DNA from: Hyphomicrobiales bacterium | GTDB lineage: Bacteria > Pseudomonadota > Alphaproteobacteria > Rhizobiales > Rhizobiaceae | Assembly: GCA_900472485.1 (NCBI GenBank) | Contig: UCII01000011.1 | Location: 124,001 to 188,000, forward strand | Reading direction: 5' to 3' | DNA: 64,000 nucleotides | Shown here: one piece after another, positions 28,918 to 39,520 of the stretch | How positions within the stretch are numbered: position 1 is the first letter of the stretch | How the letters are laid out: the number at the start of each line of letters is the position of its first letter | Position numbers and translations under genes: made by a program | Notes under the pieces: model-generated | The model's input: only the letters and a program-made list of their open reading frames with translations | Databases searched by the model: none | Told to the model about the DNA's origin: nothing

Positions 28918-29184
28918 ATGGAGACCAGTGCAGGCGACCGCGACCTTGTTGAGGTCATGAAGCGGTACTTTGCGGTGAAGGCCGAAGTCGAGGAAATGAA
29001 GCTTCGTCTGGAGGCGGCAAGGCGGGAGAGCGGCGAAGAGATCGACGCATTCTACAATCCGCGCAGCAATCTGAGCCACGCCGCCGATATTATCCGTTCG
29101 CATGCTCTCAAGCAGGAGATGGCGCGTCTGATGGATTGGGCCGAAGCCTGGGGGCGGCAGAGCTTGGCGCCAAACGAGGCCTGA
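28918..29184 (+). CDS. small conserved-looking protein, function unknown
   Basis: 88 residues, mostly charged and predicted helical (KAEVEEMKLRLEAARRESGEEIDAFY looks like a coiled coil). There is no signal peptide or membrane segment. GC and codon use match its neighbours, and the stop is followed at once by a hairpin. I do not recognise the family. It sits between putR and a tautomerase with no evident operon partner. Confidence 0.6.
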   Translation: METSAGDRDLVEVMKRYFAVKAEVEEMKLRLEAARRESGEEIDAFYNPRSNLSHAADIIRSHALKQEMARLMDWAEAWGRQSLAPNEA

Positions 29185-29208
29185 CGGTCGAATAAAAACC
29201 GCCAGGCC
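29178..29208 (+). terminator. hairpin at the end of the small gene
   Basis: GGCCTG (29178-29183) pairs with CAGGCC (29203-29208) and CGGT with ACCG inside, with one mismatch; the loop is A-rich. The 5' arm overlaps the stop codon. There is no T-run. Confidence 0.45.
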
Positions 29209-29230
29209 GCGATCACGAAATCGGGTCGTT

Positions 29231-29416
29231 TCAGCTATCCGATTTCAGCTTTCCTGCCACCGCCCAGGACTCCTTCGAAATCTCGGTGATGATGATTTCC
29301 ACTGATTCCGGCGGGCAGACGAGCGTTTCCACGGCGGCTTTGGTCGCTTCTCGAACGAAAGCACGCTTCTGGTCTTGTGTGCGGCCGGGATGCATTTCCA
29401 AGCGTAGGATGGGCAT
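29231..29416 (-). CDS. 4-oxalocrotonate tautomerase-like enzyme
   Basis: 61 residues, the size of a single-domain tautomerase. Pro2, which becomes the catalytic N-terminal proline after Met removal, is present (MPILRLEMHPGRTQDQKRAFVREAT). The remainder (PPESVEIIITEISKESWAVAGKL) matches the second half of the family fold. It forms oligomers and carries out keto-enol tautomerisation of unsaturated acids. It is divergent from a LysR regulator, which probably controls it. Confidence 0.88.
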   Translation of the reverse strand: MPILRLEMHPGRTQDQKRAFVREATKAAVETLVCPPESVEIIITEISKESWAVAGKLKSDS

Positions 29417-29532
29417 GGTGACTCCTTGAGTAATTGTCGCCGGATGTTCGACGCCTATGGACTATCTTGCAAAACCACCTGACGATAAATACGCTCCTAT
29501 TTGCTTCATTCCGAACCTATGGGTATGCAATC

Positions 29533-30417
29533 ATGGACAAGTTGGCCGGCATGGCAATGTTCGTCAGAGTGGTCGAACAGGGCAGTTTTGCCGCTGCTGC
29601 CGACATAAGCCGCGTGTCGCCAGCCATGGTCGCGAAGCATATCAGGACGATCGAACAGCGGCTTGGCGCGCGTCTGCTTCATCGCACCACACGCCGCCAT
29701 CAGCTGACCGAGGTCGGCAAGCTTTATTACGAGCGCTGCAAGACGGTGCTGGCGGAGGTGGAGCTTGCCGAGCAATCGGCCTCCGAACTTCAATCCGCGC
29801 CGCGTGGGCGCCTGCGGCTCGTCGCCCCTGTCAGTTTCGGAACGCAAAGCCTCGTGCCGGCGCTTGTCGACTATCTGCATGAGAATCTCGAGGTCAGCGT
29901 CGATCTGGCGCTCGATAATAATCCGCATGATCTGATCGGCGAAGGCTACGAACTCGGCATCCATATCGGCGATCTGGCGGACACCAATCTCGTGGCGCGT
30001 CCGTTGAAACCCTATCGACGCATTCTTGCGGCGTCGCCGGATTATCTGGATCGCTGCGGCAGGCCGCAAAGTCCCGAGAATCTCGTCGATCACATGTGTC
30101 TCGGCCATTCCTACTGGCGTCTTCAGGGGCGTTGGCATCTCGTCGGTCCAGACGGGGAAACGCGTGAGATCGCCATCAAGGGCAGGTTCACCGCCAATCA
30201 GGGCGGCGCTCTGCGCGTTGCCGCTCTGCACGGAGCCGGCATCGTGCTGCAGCCGGAACTGCTTCTGGCCGCCGATCTCGATGCCGGCCGGCTTGAGCCA
30301 GTATTGCCTCTGTGGTCGTACCAGCCGACACCGATGCATCTTGTCTATGCGCCGGATCGGCGCCCGACGGCGATGCTGCGCAGCGCCATCGATTTTCTCG
30401 TCGCTCGCTTCGGCTGA
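29533..30417 (+). CDS. LysR-family transcriptional regulator
   Basis: 294 residues from ATG 29533 (MDKLAGMAMFVRVVEQGSF); the upstream frame is a shadow. The winged helix-turn-helix occupies about 1-60 (AAADISRVSPAMVAKHIRTIEQRLGARLLHRTTRR in part). The C-terminal substrate-binding domain follows from about residue 90. The N-terminus is of the DsdC/PtxR-like CrgA type that often regulates a neighbouring oxidoreductase or tautomerase. It is divergent from the tautomerase gene with 116 bases between. Confidence 0.9.
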   Translation: MDKLAGMAMFVRVVEQGSFAAAADISRVSPAMVAKHIRTIEQRLGARLLHRTTRRHQLTEVGKLYYERCKTVLAEVELAEQSASELQSAPRGRLRLVAPVSFGTQSLVPALVDYLHENLEVSVDLALDNNPHDLIGEGYELGIHIGDLADTNLVARPLKPYRRILAASPDYLDRCGRPQSPENLVDHMCLGHSYWRLQGRWHLVGPDGETREIAIKGRFTANQGGALRVAALHGAGIVLQPELLLAADLDAGRLEPVLPLWSYQPTPMHLVYAPDRRPTAMLRSAIDFLVARFG

Positions 30418-30447
30418 TATTCCCCCTCTTTCATCTGCCGCGAATCC

Positions 30448-30465
30448 ATGATCAAATCTGATCAT
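30448..30465. promoter_or_regulatory. inverted repeat before the solitary LacI-type gene
   Basis: ATGATCA and TGATCAT are perfect arms separated by AATC, 22 bases before the likely GTG start. It is a reasonable autoregulatory operator. Confidence 0.55.
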
Positions 30466-30487
30466 CGGGTTGGAAAATGAGGAAAGC

Positions 30488-31492
30488 GTGGCCAAGGTTA
30501 CGTTGAAGGATGTGGCGGCGGCCGCGGGTGTGGGAGCGGCCACCGTCGAGCGTGCGCTCAATGGCCGCGGCAATGTTTTGCCGGAAACGGCGGAAAAGAT
30601 CTTCATAGCGGCCAAGCGGCTCGGCTACCGCACGCCGCCTGCGGGGATCAGGCACGGTCTGGTGCGCATCGAGGTCGTGCTGCTGCGGCCTGAAACCTAT
30701 TTCTATTCAAGGCTCAATCGCGCCTTCGAGCGCATCGCCGCCTTGCTCGACAAGAATATCCAGATCCAGCGGACTTTCGCCAGAGAAGACGATCCCGCCG
30801 ATTTTTCGCGTCATATCGCCAATCCACAGGCACGGCGCTCCGCCCTAATCGTCGTTGCGCCCGATCATCCCGATGTGGTCGGCAGCATCCGCAAGGCTGC
30901 AAGCGGCGGCATTCCTGTCGTGCAGATCATGACGCGGCCAGCACTGGAACTGCCTTACGTCGGCATCGACAATGAGGCGGCCGGTCGCACTGCTGCCTTC
31001 TACATGGCGCGCATGCAGTCGAATATCTCCGGCATTTTCGTCGCACTCTGCCACAGCGGCGCTTACGAGAACCACAAGGCGCGTATCCGCGGCTTTTCCA
31101 ACTATCTGCTTGATCATGCGAACCCATCGCATCGCTTCGTCGAAGTCATGCTCGATGAGGACGATGAAATGAAGACGATCGAGCTGCTGACCAACGCCTT
31201 TGCCCGGTATCCCGATATTATCGGCCTTTATAGCGCCGGCGGCGACAATGCCGCGATTGCGACGGTTCTGCGCCGATATCGCCAGCGGTCGGTATTCTGG
31301 GTCGGGCATGAATTGTCCGATGCGACGCGCGGTTATCTGAAGGAGGGTTTGATGACGATCGTTCTCGACCAAGCTCCGGAAGTTCAGGCCCGGCGTGCCA
31401 TCGATCTGACGCTGAAGCGGCTCGGCCTGATCGATGCCGACGTTGATCTCGAACCGGTGCGCTTTCTGACCGTAACCCCTGAAAGCCTTTGA
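30488..31492 (+). CDS. LacI-family transcriptional regulator (solitary)
   Basis: 334 residues from GTG 30488, which has GAGGA four bases upstream; a TTG at 30470 is also in frame. The headpiece is VTLKDVAAAAGVGAATVERALNGRGNV, followed by a periplasmic-binding-protein-like effector domain. The sequence GAATVERALNG departs from the usual VS..TVSRVLN and is typical of a rhizobial subgroup with sugar or polyol targets. No transporter or catabolic gene adjoins it, so its regulon is unknown. Confidence 0.88.
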   Translation: MAKVTLKDVAAAAGVGAATVERALNGRGNVLPETAEKIFIAAKRLGYRTPPAGIRHGLVRIEVVLLRPETYFYSRLNRAFERIAALLDKNIQIQRTFAREDDPADFSRHIANPQARRSALIVVAPDHPDVVGSIRKAASGGIPVVQIMTRPALELPYVGIDNEAAGRTAAFYMARMQSNISGIFVALCHSGAYENHKARIRGFSNYLLDHANPSHRFVEVMLDEDDEMKTIELLTNAFARYPDIIGLYSAGGDNAAIATVLRRYRQRSVFWVGHELSDATRGYLKEGLMTIVLDQAPEVQARRAIDLTLKRLGLIDADVDLEPVRFLTVTPESL

Positions 31493-31603
31493 GAACGTTA
31501 GCGAGTTGGCTCAGATATCTCCAGCCAACCAGCGCTCGTGGCTTAAACTGCATAGGCGCCTGTGGGAGCGATGTCTTGATTTTTCATGCCTACAGAGCTA
31601 AGT

Positions 31604-31625
31604 ATATCCCAATTGCATATCCCAA
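31604..31625. promoter_or_regulatory. direct repeats before vapBC
   Basis: ATATCCCAA occurs at 31604-31612 and 31617-31625, 13 bp apart, 15 bases before the antitoxin start. It may be the VapB/VapBC binding site. Confidence 0.35.
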
Positions 31626-31639
31626 ATCAGGAGCCGGAC

Positions 31640-31873
31640 ATGACGAGTTCGACTGTATTCATCAGCAACAGAAGCCAGGCTGTGCGTCTGCCCAAGGCTG
31701 TGGCATTCCCCGAGGACGTACATCAGGTTGATATCCTGAAGATCGGCCGCAGCCGCGTGATTGTGCCCCAAGGCAAACGATGGGATGATCTCTTCCTCCA
31801 TGGCCCCCGTGTCAGTGACGACTTTCTGGACGAGCGTGAACAGCCAGTGGCGGAAGAACGCGAGTCCTTCTGA
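31640..31873 (+). CDS. vapB: VapB-family antitoxin
   Basis: 77 residues from ATG 31640, preceded by AGGAG. The motif VFISNRSQAVRLPKAVAFPEDV is the swapped-hairpin (AbrB/MazE-type) DNA-binding domain of VapB proteins. The C-terminal tail is acidic, as expected for toxin binding. The stop overlaps the toxin start as TGATG. Confidence 0.92.
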   Translation: MTSSTVFISNRSQAVRLPKAVAFPEDVHQVDILKIGRSRVIVPQGKRWDDLFLHGPRVSDDFLDEREQPVAEERESF

Positions 31874-32271
31874 TGCTGACCTATATGCTCGATACGAATA
31901 TTTGTATTTATGTAATGAAGACTTATCCGCCCGCCGTGCGGGACAAGTTCAACGCGCTGGCGGAACAGCTTTGCATATCGAGTATAACGCTTGGTGAGCT
32001 GTACTACGGTGCAGAGAAGTCGGCTCGGCGCGTGGAAAACTTGACTGCCATCGAACATTTCGTGGCGCGTCTGGAGGTTCTGTCGTTTGGCGACAAGGCG
32101 GCTGCGCACTACGGACAAGTGCGAGCTGAGCTGGAACGCGCAGGGACCCCATGTGGTCCGCATGACATGCAGATCGGAGCCCATGCCCGCAGCGAGGGAC
32201 TGATCGTGGTGACGAACAACATGAAGGAGTTCGCCCGCATGCCCGGCGTTCGGGTGGAGAATTGGGTATAG
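31873..32271 (+). CDS. vapC: VapC-family PIN ribonuclease toxin
   Basis: 132 residues. PIN-domain residues are visible: Asp in YMLDTNICIYVMK, Glu in ITLGELYYGAEKS, and the C-terminal Asp in GPHDMQIGAHARSEGLIVVTNNMKEF. It probably cuts initiator tRNA or another structured RNA, as known VapC toxins do. Coupled to vapB by TGATG. Confidence 0.93.
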   Translation: MLTYMLDTNICIYVMKTYPPAVRDKFNALAEQLCISSITLGELYYGAEKSARRVENLTAIEHFVARLEVLSFGDKAAAHYGQVRAELERAGTPCGPHDMQIGAHARSEGLIVVTNNMKEFARMPGVRVENWV

Positions 32272-32324
32272 CCGTCGCCGCCATGATCTTGGCGAGGGGC
32301 AGTTCGAGTCGTCCAGATTGACGC

Positions 32325-33194
32325 CTAAGCGATTGCGGCATTGGCAGCAATCAGCCAGTTGCGAAACATTTCAGCATCGTTGGAAAGATGGTTACCTTCG
32401 ATCAGCCAATAAGATTTATCGGTGTCCAGAGCCGTATTGGATAGGGCAACCAGCGTTCCATTGTCCAATTCTTCTGCAATTAAGGCCGAGGGGCAGAGAC
32501 CTACACCTTGCCCGCCGATAACGGACCCGATCATCAAGCCGAAATCGGCAAAGATCGGGCCGGCCCTTGGAGGCTGGTGGATACCTTCGAGGGCGAACCA
32601 GCGTGTCCATGCGGCCGTCGTTTCATCGTGCAGGAGGTCGAGATTAAGGAGATCGGCTGGCGTCCCGATCGGTCCGTGACGGCGCTCATATTCTCTCGAA
32701 CAGGTCGGCCGCGTTTCGGCCGTCAATAGCGAGATGGCATGCGTTGAAGGTCTTGGTCCGTGACGGATCAGAAGATCGACGCTTGCCTCCTCCGGTGTCC
32801 TCGCATCCAGTGCATAGACGATATTGATCTGGATTTCGGGGTATTCTTTCTTGAATGCGGGCAACCGGGGTATCAGCCAACGGGTGGCGACGGAGGCGAT
32901 ACAGGCCACGCTGACCGGCCTGTTGCTTCCGGCAAGCCGCAGTTGCCGGGCGGCGATATCGATATGTCCGAGAGCGCTTGCCACCGCTGCCCCGAAACTG
33001 CGGCCGGCCATGGTCGCCGTGACGCCACGGGCATGTCGCGTAAACAGCTTAGTGCCAAGCCATTCCTCGAGGGCGCGCACATGCTGGCTCACACCCGCGG
33101 CCGTGAGATTGAGTTCGGCCGCCGCCTTTGCAAAACTCTCATGGCGAATGGCAGCCTCGAAGGCGCGAAGGGAGGCAAGCGGGACATGTTGCAT
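32325..33194 (-). CDS. LysR-family regulator, GcvA-like
   Basis: 289 residues. The winged HTH opens PLASLRAFEAAIRHESFAKAAAEL, then LTAAGVSQHVRALEEWLGTKLF, typical of the GcvA subgroup. The substrate-binding domain carries the usual ARTPEEASVDLLIRHG segment. It is divergent from the DUF1989 gene with 114 bases between, so that gene is its most likely target. Confidence 0.9.
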   Translation of the reverse strand: MQHVPLASLRAFEAAIRHESFAKAAAELNLTAAGVSQHVRALEEWLGTKLFTRHARGVTATMAGRSFGAAVASALGHIDIAARQLRLAGSNRPVSVACIASVATRWLIPRLPAFKKEYPEIQINIVYALDARTPEEASVDLLIRHGPRPSTHAISLLTAETRPTCSREYERRHGPIGTPADLLNLDLLHDETTAAWTRWFALEGIHQPPRAGPIFADFGLMIGSVIGGQGVGLCPSALIAEELDNGTLVALSNTALDTDKSYWLIEGNHLSNDAEMFRNWLIAANAAIA

Positions 33195-33308
33195 TCCAAT
33201 AGGCTAAGTAAGACTTGGTCAAAGCGCAAGCGCGATCACCGTTGCGCAAGGAGCTGGTATCCTTACAGTGCTGCGGAGACGAATGTCTTCTTGTCAGATC
33301 GGTGAGGA

Positions 33309-34181
33309 ATGAAAGCCGCCATGAACAGTATTTTCGATATGCCAGCACCCACCGATGCCGAAGAGCGGCGCGGCAAGCCACCCGTTGTCGTCTATCCGAA
33401 CGGAACGCTGCCGCCGGCCGATATGGATGTGCTGCGGGCGGCAAGGCAAACCATGACCAAGATTGCCGAGATCATCGTGCCCCCGCGCGAAGGTGGCAGT
33501 TTTCGCGTGCCGAAGGGACATTTCTTTCGGATCGTCAGCATCGAGGGCGCGCAGGTCGGCGATCTCAATCTGTGGAATGCTGCCGATCTTTCCGAGCGCT
33601 TTTTCAGCGGCAAGACGCGGGCTTTGCATGCCACCCATGTCGGTGTCGGCGATCGGCTGTGGAGCACATTGCCCTATCTGCGCCCAATGGCGACGATCAC
33701 GCATGATACGCTTGGCTGGTATGGCTGGGACGCGGATGGAGCCGGCGTCCACGATGTCATCGGCACGCGCTGCGATCCCTATACGAACCGGCTGCTGAAA
33801 GGCGACGACTATCACCATTGCTGCCATTCGAACCTGTCGCGCGCGCTCGCCAAGGAAATGAACATCCCCATTCAGGAGGCGGAGTTCCATGTTCACGACG
33901 TGCTGAATGTCTTCATGTGCACGGGCTTTACCCGCGACACGCACCAATACTTCATGAAGGCAAGCCCGGTGCGGCCGGGCGACTTTATTGAGTTCTTCGC
34001 GGAGATCGATCTTGTCGGCGCGCTTTCAGCTTGTCCCGGTGGCGATTGCGGCAGCGAGCATTCGAGCGATTCGGTGCCCTGTTATCCCTTGCTCGTCGAA
34101 ATCTGGCGACCCGAGTCTGAAAGCCTCGTCGGGCGAATATACCCGGAGCGTAATCCCTATCCGAGGACGCACGGCCTATAA
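33309..34181 (+). CDS. DUF1989 / urea carboxylase-associated family protein
   Basis: 290 residues. Family features are VPPREGGSFRVPKGHFFRIVSIEGAQVGDLNLWN, the metal-binding-like DDYHHCCHSNL (histidines and cysteines near 160), VHDVLNVFM and SACPGGDCGSEH. Relatives accompany urea carboxylase or amino-acid use, but no activity is settled. No urea carboxylase genes are near here. ATG 33321 is an alternative start. Confidence 0.85.
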   Translation: MKAAMNSIFDMPAPTDAEERRGKPPVVVYPNGTLPPADMDVLRAARQTMTKIAEIIVPPREGGSFRVPKGHFFRIVSIEGAQVGDLNLWNAADLSERFFSGKTRALHATHVGVGDRLWSTLPYLRPMATITHDTLGWYGWDADGAGVHDVIGTRCDPYTNRLLKGDDYHHCCHSNLSRALAKEMNIPIQEAEFHVHDVLNVFMCTGFTRDTHQYFMKASPVRPGDFIEFFAEIDLVGALSACPGGDCGSEHSSDSVPCYPLLVEIWRPESESLVGRIYPERNPYPRTHGL

Positions 34182-34282
34182 TTCGCCAGCCTCAAACAGT
34201 TTTGCCGGCGGTTTTGGCCGCCGGCAAATCCAAATCGCCCATGAAACGATGCGTCCAATCAGGCAGATGCATCGCTTATCGC

Positions 34283-34627
34283 TTAGTTACAAACGCGAAT
34301 GCGCTCGTAATGCCAGCCATAGTCATACTCGTTCTGGACGCGGCGATCCTCGTACCAGCATCTCGGCGGCGGTGGGGCGACTTCGTAAACCGGGCCTCTG
34401 TTGGCAAGGGCGCCGCCGACGATCAGCCCGCCGAGTAGACCGGCGGCAACACCGCCGGCGATCGCGCCGCCATTGCCATGGTGGTGGTGACGACGCCAAT
34501 CGTCATGGCCGCGCCAGTCGCCGCGATGGCCGTCGTAATACTGCGCCTGTGCGCTGCTGACGGGCGCCAATGCGCCGCCTACGACCGTAGCGGCCAGCAA
34601 AACCGTAAGAACCGTCTTCTTTATCAT
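34283..34627 (-). CDS. small exported glycine/histidine-rich protein
   Basis: 114 residues from ATG 34627, preceded by GGAGG. A signal peptide ends at SAQAQ (about 27). A charged region rich in His, Arg and Asp (HRGDWRGHDDWRRHHHH) comes next, then a glycine-rich hydrophobic stretch (GGAIAGGVAAGLLGGLIVGGAL, seen in part) like those of membrane-associated glycine-zipper proteins. A proline run and a Cys-containing tail (RCWYEDRRVQNEYDYGW) end it. Such proteins are common in rhizobia; no function is known to me. The His cluster could bind metal. Confidence 0.75.
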   Translation of the reverse strand: MIKKTVLTVLLAATVVGGALAPVSSAQAQYYDGHRGDWRGHDDWRRHHHHGNGGAIAGGVAAGLLGGLIVGGALANRGPVYEVAPPPPRCWYEDRRVQNEYDYGWHYERIRVCN

Positions 34628-34787
34628 GACTACCTCCAAAGCAGTCTTTGTGCTCAGCGAATGCGCGAGTCATCTAATTAACGTCTTCAGCATGATTATG
34701 TTCAGCTGAATATTCTATGAATGGCCCGTTCATCGGGCAATAGCAGCTGAAATAACCCCTTGCATGGGCTCCTGAGGCGCGATCTTG

Positions 34788-35399
34788 TCAATTTGGAGGC
34801 ATCTGCCGGGTCGCCGCCACCCATTCGAGCGTTCGCGATTCGGGGTCAGGATTGCGGGTGATGTCGGTTACGACCGCTGCAACATCAGCGCCGTGTTCGA
34901 ATACACCGGCAAGGCGTTCGACCGTCAGGCCGCCGATTGCGACGAGTGGCCGATTCCCGATGTGAGCTTTCCACTCGCCAATCCGCTCGAGACCCTGGGG
35001 TGCCCAGGGCATGACCTTGAGCACGGTCGGATAGATCGGCCCTAGCGCTATATAATCGGGTTCAGCAGCAAGCGCCGTCTTCAGCTCCGCCTCGTCATGT
35101 GTCGAAAGCCCTAGTTTCAATCCGGCATTCCGTATGGCGGAAAGATCGGCGGAAGCGAGATCTTCCTGGCCGAGATGGATGAAGTCGCAGCTCTCCTCGA
35201 TCGCCAGTTGCCAATGGTCGTTGACGATCAATTGGCATCCATGCGCGGCACAAATTGCCTTCGCTTCGCGAATTTCCGTGCGAAGCTCTGTCTCGCTGCG
35301 ATCCTTGATGCGCAACTGCACCAGTTTGACGCCGAGCGGCACCAGCCGCCGAATCCAAGCCGCACTATCGACAATGAGATAGAAGGGATCGAGCGTCAC
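34788..35399 (-). CDS. thiE: thiamine-phosphate synthase
   Basis: 203 residues. ThiE joins HMP-PP and the thiazole phosphate to form thiamine phosphate. Family marks are [13 protein letters not shown] (pyrophosphate site), [21 protein letters not shown] and the phosphate-binding VAIGGL near residue 155. Last gene of the thi operon, overlapping thiG by 4 bases. Confidence 0.94.
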   Translation of the reverse strand: MTLDPFYLIVDSAAWIRRLVPLGVKLVQLRIKDRSETELRTEIREAKAICAAHGCQLIVNDHWQLAIEESCDFIHLGQEDLASADLSAIRNAGLKLGLSTHDEAELKTALAAEPDYIALGPIYPTVLKVMPWAPQGLERIGEWKAHIGNRPLVAIGGLTVERLAGVFEHGADVAAVVTDITRNPDPESRTLEWVAATRQMPPN

Positions 35400-36169
35400 G
35401 CGAACACCGCCTTTCCGATCACTGGTGTCGATGGCACGGCCATATCGCGCGGCTCCAGCATGCCGGCGCCAAATGCCTGTCTGCCGGCATCGATCGCCTT
35501 GGCGAAGGCCTCAGCCATCACGGCCGGATCGCCAGCCCCGGCAACCGCTGTATTAAGTAGCACCGCATCGAAGCCGAGCTCCATGACGGTCGCCGCATGC
35601 GAAGGCCTGCCGATGCCGGCATCCACGATTAGCGGCACCTCGGGAAAATGCGCCCGCATCGAACGCAGAGCGGAGAGATTGAGCGGTCCCGCCGCCGTTC
35701 CGATCGGGGCGCACCAGGGCATCAGCACCTTGCATCCGGCTTCCAGCAGCCGCTCGGCGACGACGAGATCGTCCGTCGTGTAGGGAAAGACCTCAAATCC
35801 CTCGTCGGCAAGGATTTTCGCCGCTTCCACCAGCGCGAAGACGTCGGGTTGCAGTGTATCGTGGTTGCCGATTACCTCGAGCTTGATCCAATTGGTCCGA
35901 AACACTTCGCGTGCCATTTTCGCCGTCAGTACCGCCTCGGATACGCCGTGGCAGCCGGCGGTATTGGGAAGGACATGAACGCCGAGTTCGCGAATCATCT
36001 CGAAGAATGCGCCCCCGTTGCGCCCTCCTGCGGTTTCCCGGCGTAGCGATACGGTCACGATCGCGGTTTGCGAACGTTTGACGGCCTCCGCCAGCACCGC
36101 CGGGGAGGGGTAGCGTGCCGTGCCGAGAAGGAGGTGCGATGTGATTTGGGTTCCATAGAGTTCAAGCAC
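35396..36169 (-). CDS. thiG: thiazole synthase
   Basis: 257 residues. ThiG assembles the thiazole ring from DXP, dehydroglycine and ThiS thiocarboxylate. The Schiff-base lysine is in NWIKLEVIG, and the barrel motifs [38 protein letters not shown] and [12 protein letters not shown] are all present. Three bases after thiS and coupled to thiE. Confidence 0.95.
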   Translation of the reverse strand: MLELYGTQITSHLLLGTARYPSPAVLAEAVKRSQTAIVTVSLRRETAGGRNGGAFFEMIRELGVHVLPNTAGCHGVSEAVLTAKMAREVFRTNWIKLEVIGNHDTLQPDVFALVEAAKILADEGFEVFPYTTDDLVVAERLLEAGCKVLMPWCAPIGTAAGPLNLSALRSMRAHFPEVPLIVDAGIGRPSHAATVMELGFDAVLLNTAVAGAGDPAVMAEAFAKAIDAGRQAFGAGMLEPRDMAVPSTPVIGKAVFA

Positions 36170-36172
36170 GGC

Positions 36173-36370
36173 TCAACCTCCTTGCATTGGAGTGAGGATT
36201 TCGATCCTGTCGTCGTCGGTTAGGGTATGGTCATCACGCTCGTCGCTATGGATGAGCTCGCCGTTAACGGCGGTTGCCAGCCATTCGCCCTCATATTCGA
36301 GCGCGGCGAGAAGCTGCGAGAGCGTGGTTGCTTCGACAATCTGGGTCTCGCCATTGATGATCAGGCGCAT
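36173..36370 (-). CDS. thiS: sulfur carrier protein
   Basis: 65 residues with ubiquitin-like spacing. It ends in Gly-Gly (TPMQGG), the site of adenylation and thiocarboxylation, which delivers sulfur to ThiG. The N-terminus MRLIINGETQIVEATTL is typical. It starts 10 bases inside the end of thiO. Confidence 0.95.
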   Translation of the reverse strand: MRLIINGETQIVEATTLSQLLAALEYEGEWLATAVNGELIHSDERDDHTLTDDDRIEILTPMQGG

Positions 36371-37338
36371 TGGCGGCTCCTGTTGTTGTGTCCGGAAAAG
36401 ATGAGATCGGCTGCTTCTTGGGCCATCGCCGGCGCGAGCAGAAAGCCGTGACGATAAAGACCGTTGACGAAAACGGTCCCTCCCTCGCGCGCTACGCGGG
36501 GAAGATTGTCGGGAAAGGCAGGTCGGATGCCGGCGCCGGTTTCGATCACGGGGGCTTCGGCAAAGGCCGGGTGCAGCGCATAGGCTGCGTTCAAGAGTTC
36601 CATCAGCGAACGGGCGGTGATCGGCCCTTTGAAGTCGGTCTCGATCATCGTCGCGCCGACCATGAACAGGCCTCCGTCGCGCGGTACGATATAGACGGGA
36701 AAACGTGGATGCAGCAGGCGGACGGGCCGCGTAAGCGAGACCTCGTCGCTTTGCAGATAGAGCATTTCGCCCCGAACCCCACGTAAATCGTGGATGCGGC
36801 CGATGCGGGCAGCCCCCGTGCAGTCGACGATCTCAGAGAAGCTATGGTCATCCACGAGCTTGTCGATAAAGGCGACGCCTTTTGCAGATAGATCGTCCTT
36901 CAATGATTGCAGGACCTCGCGCGGATCGAGATGCGCTTCCCGTTGAAAGAGCAGGCCTTGGCGGAACCGACCGGCGAGCGAAGGCTCAAGGGAGGCGATT
37001 TCGTCGTCGTCCACCCAGCGATAGCCCGTCGTGCGGCTGGCGAATCGCTTCAGCTCGTTTTGATCGCGGTTCGGCGCGACGACGAGCGTTCCATTGCGGG
37101 TGATCTTGCCCGGCAGAATCGCTTCCCATCGATCGGCTGAGTCACGGCCGAGCGTCAGCACAGCCTCATCGGCGCTTTCCCGCTCGCACCAAGGTGCCAG
37201 CATGCCGCCGGCAAGCCAGGATGCGGCGCGCTGAAAATCCCGGCTTGGATCTGAGATCGTGACCTCCGCTCCGTGCCGGATCAGCTCGTGAGCGACCGTG
37301 AGGCCGGCAACGCCGGCCCCTTTGACAAGGATGCGCAT
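36361..37338 (-). CDS. thiO: glycine oxidase
   Basis: 325 residues from ATG 37338 (MRILVKGAGVAGLTVAHEL); the frame is open much further upstream within thiC, but that is a shadow. The FAD-binding GAGVAGLT loop is at residues 8-15. ThiO oxidises glycine to dehydroglycine for ThiG in aerobic bacteria. The C-terminal motifs TGAGIRPAFPDNLPR and VNGLYRHGFLLAP are typical of the DadA/ThiO family. One base separates it from the thiC stop. Confidence 0.93.
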   Translation of the reverse strand: MRILVKGAGVAGLTVAHELIRHGAEVTISDPSRDFQRAASWLAGGMLAPWCERESADEAVLTLGRDSADRWEAILPGKITRNGTLVVAPNRDQNELKRFASRTTGYRWVDDDEIASLEPSLAGRFRQGLLFQREAHLDPREVLQSLKDDLSAKGVAFIDKLVDDHSFSEIVDCTGAARIGRIHDLRGVRGEMLYLQSDEVSLTRPVRLLHPRFPVYIVPRDGGLFMVGATMIETDFKGPITARSLMELLNAAYALHPAFAEAPVIETGAGIRPAFPDNLPRVAREGGTVFVNGLYRHGFLLAPAMAQEAADLIFSGHNNRSRQCA

Positions 37339-37339
37339 C

Positions 37340-39385
<2,046 letters not shown>

Positions 39386-39520
39386 AATGTCAAAAGGCTA
39401 TGCCTTACTCTTGTCCTCTGTCAACCCCGTAGCGATGCCGCATTTTCGGGAGATTGACCATTGCCGCGCCCGCCAAATTACAACTTTATCGCGCAGATCA
39501 TCGCGCTGACTTGCCGCGCC
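39386..39520. other. probable thi operon promoter region
   Basis: This stretch, part of a 354-base gap between thiC and the glycosyltransferase-like gene, should carry the thi promoter upstream of the riboswitch. I see no convincing -35/-10 pair and nothing else. Confidence 0.3.
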
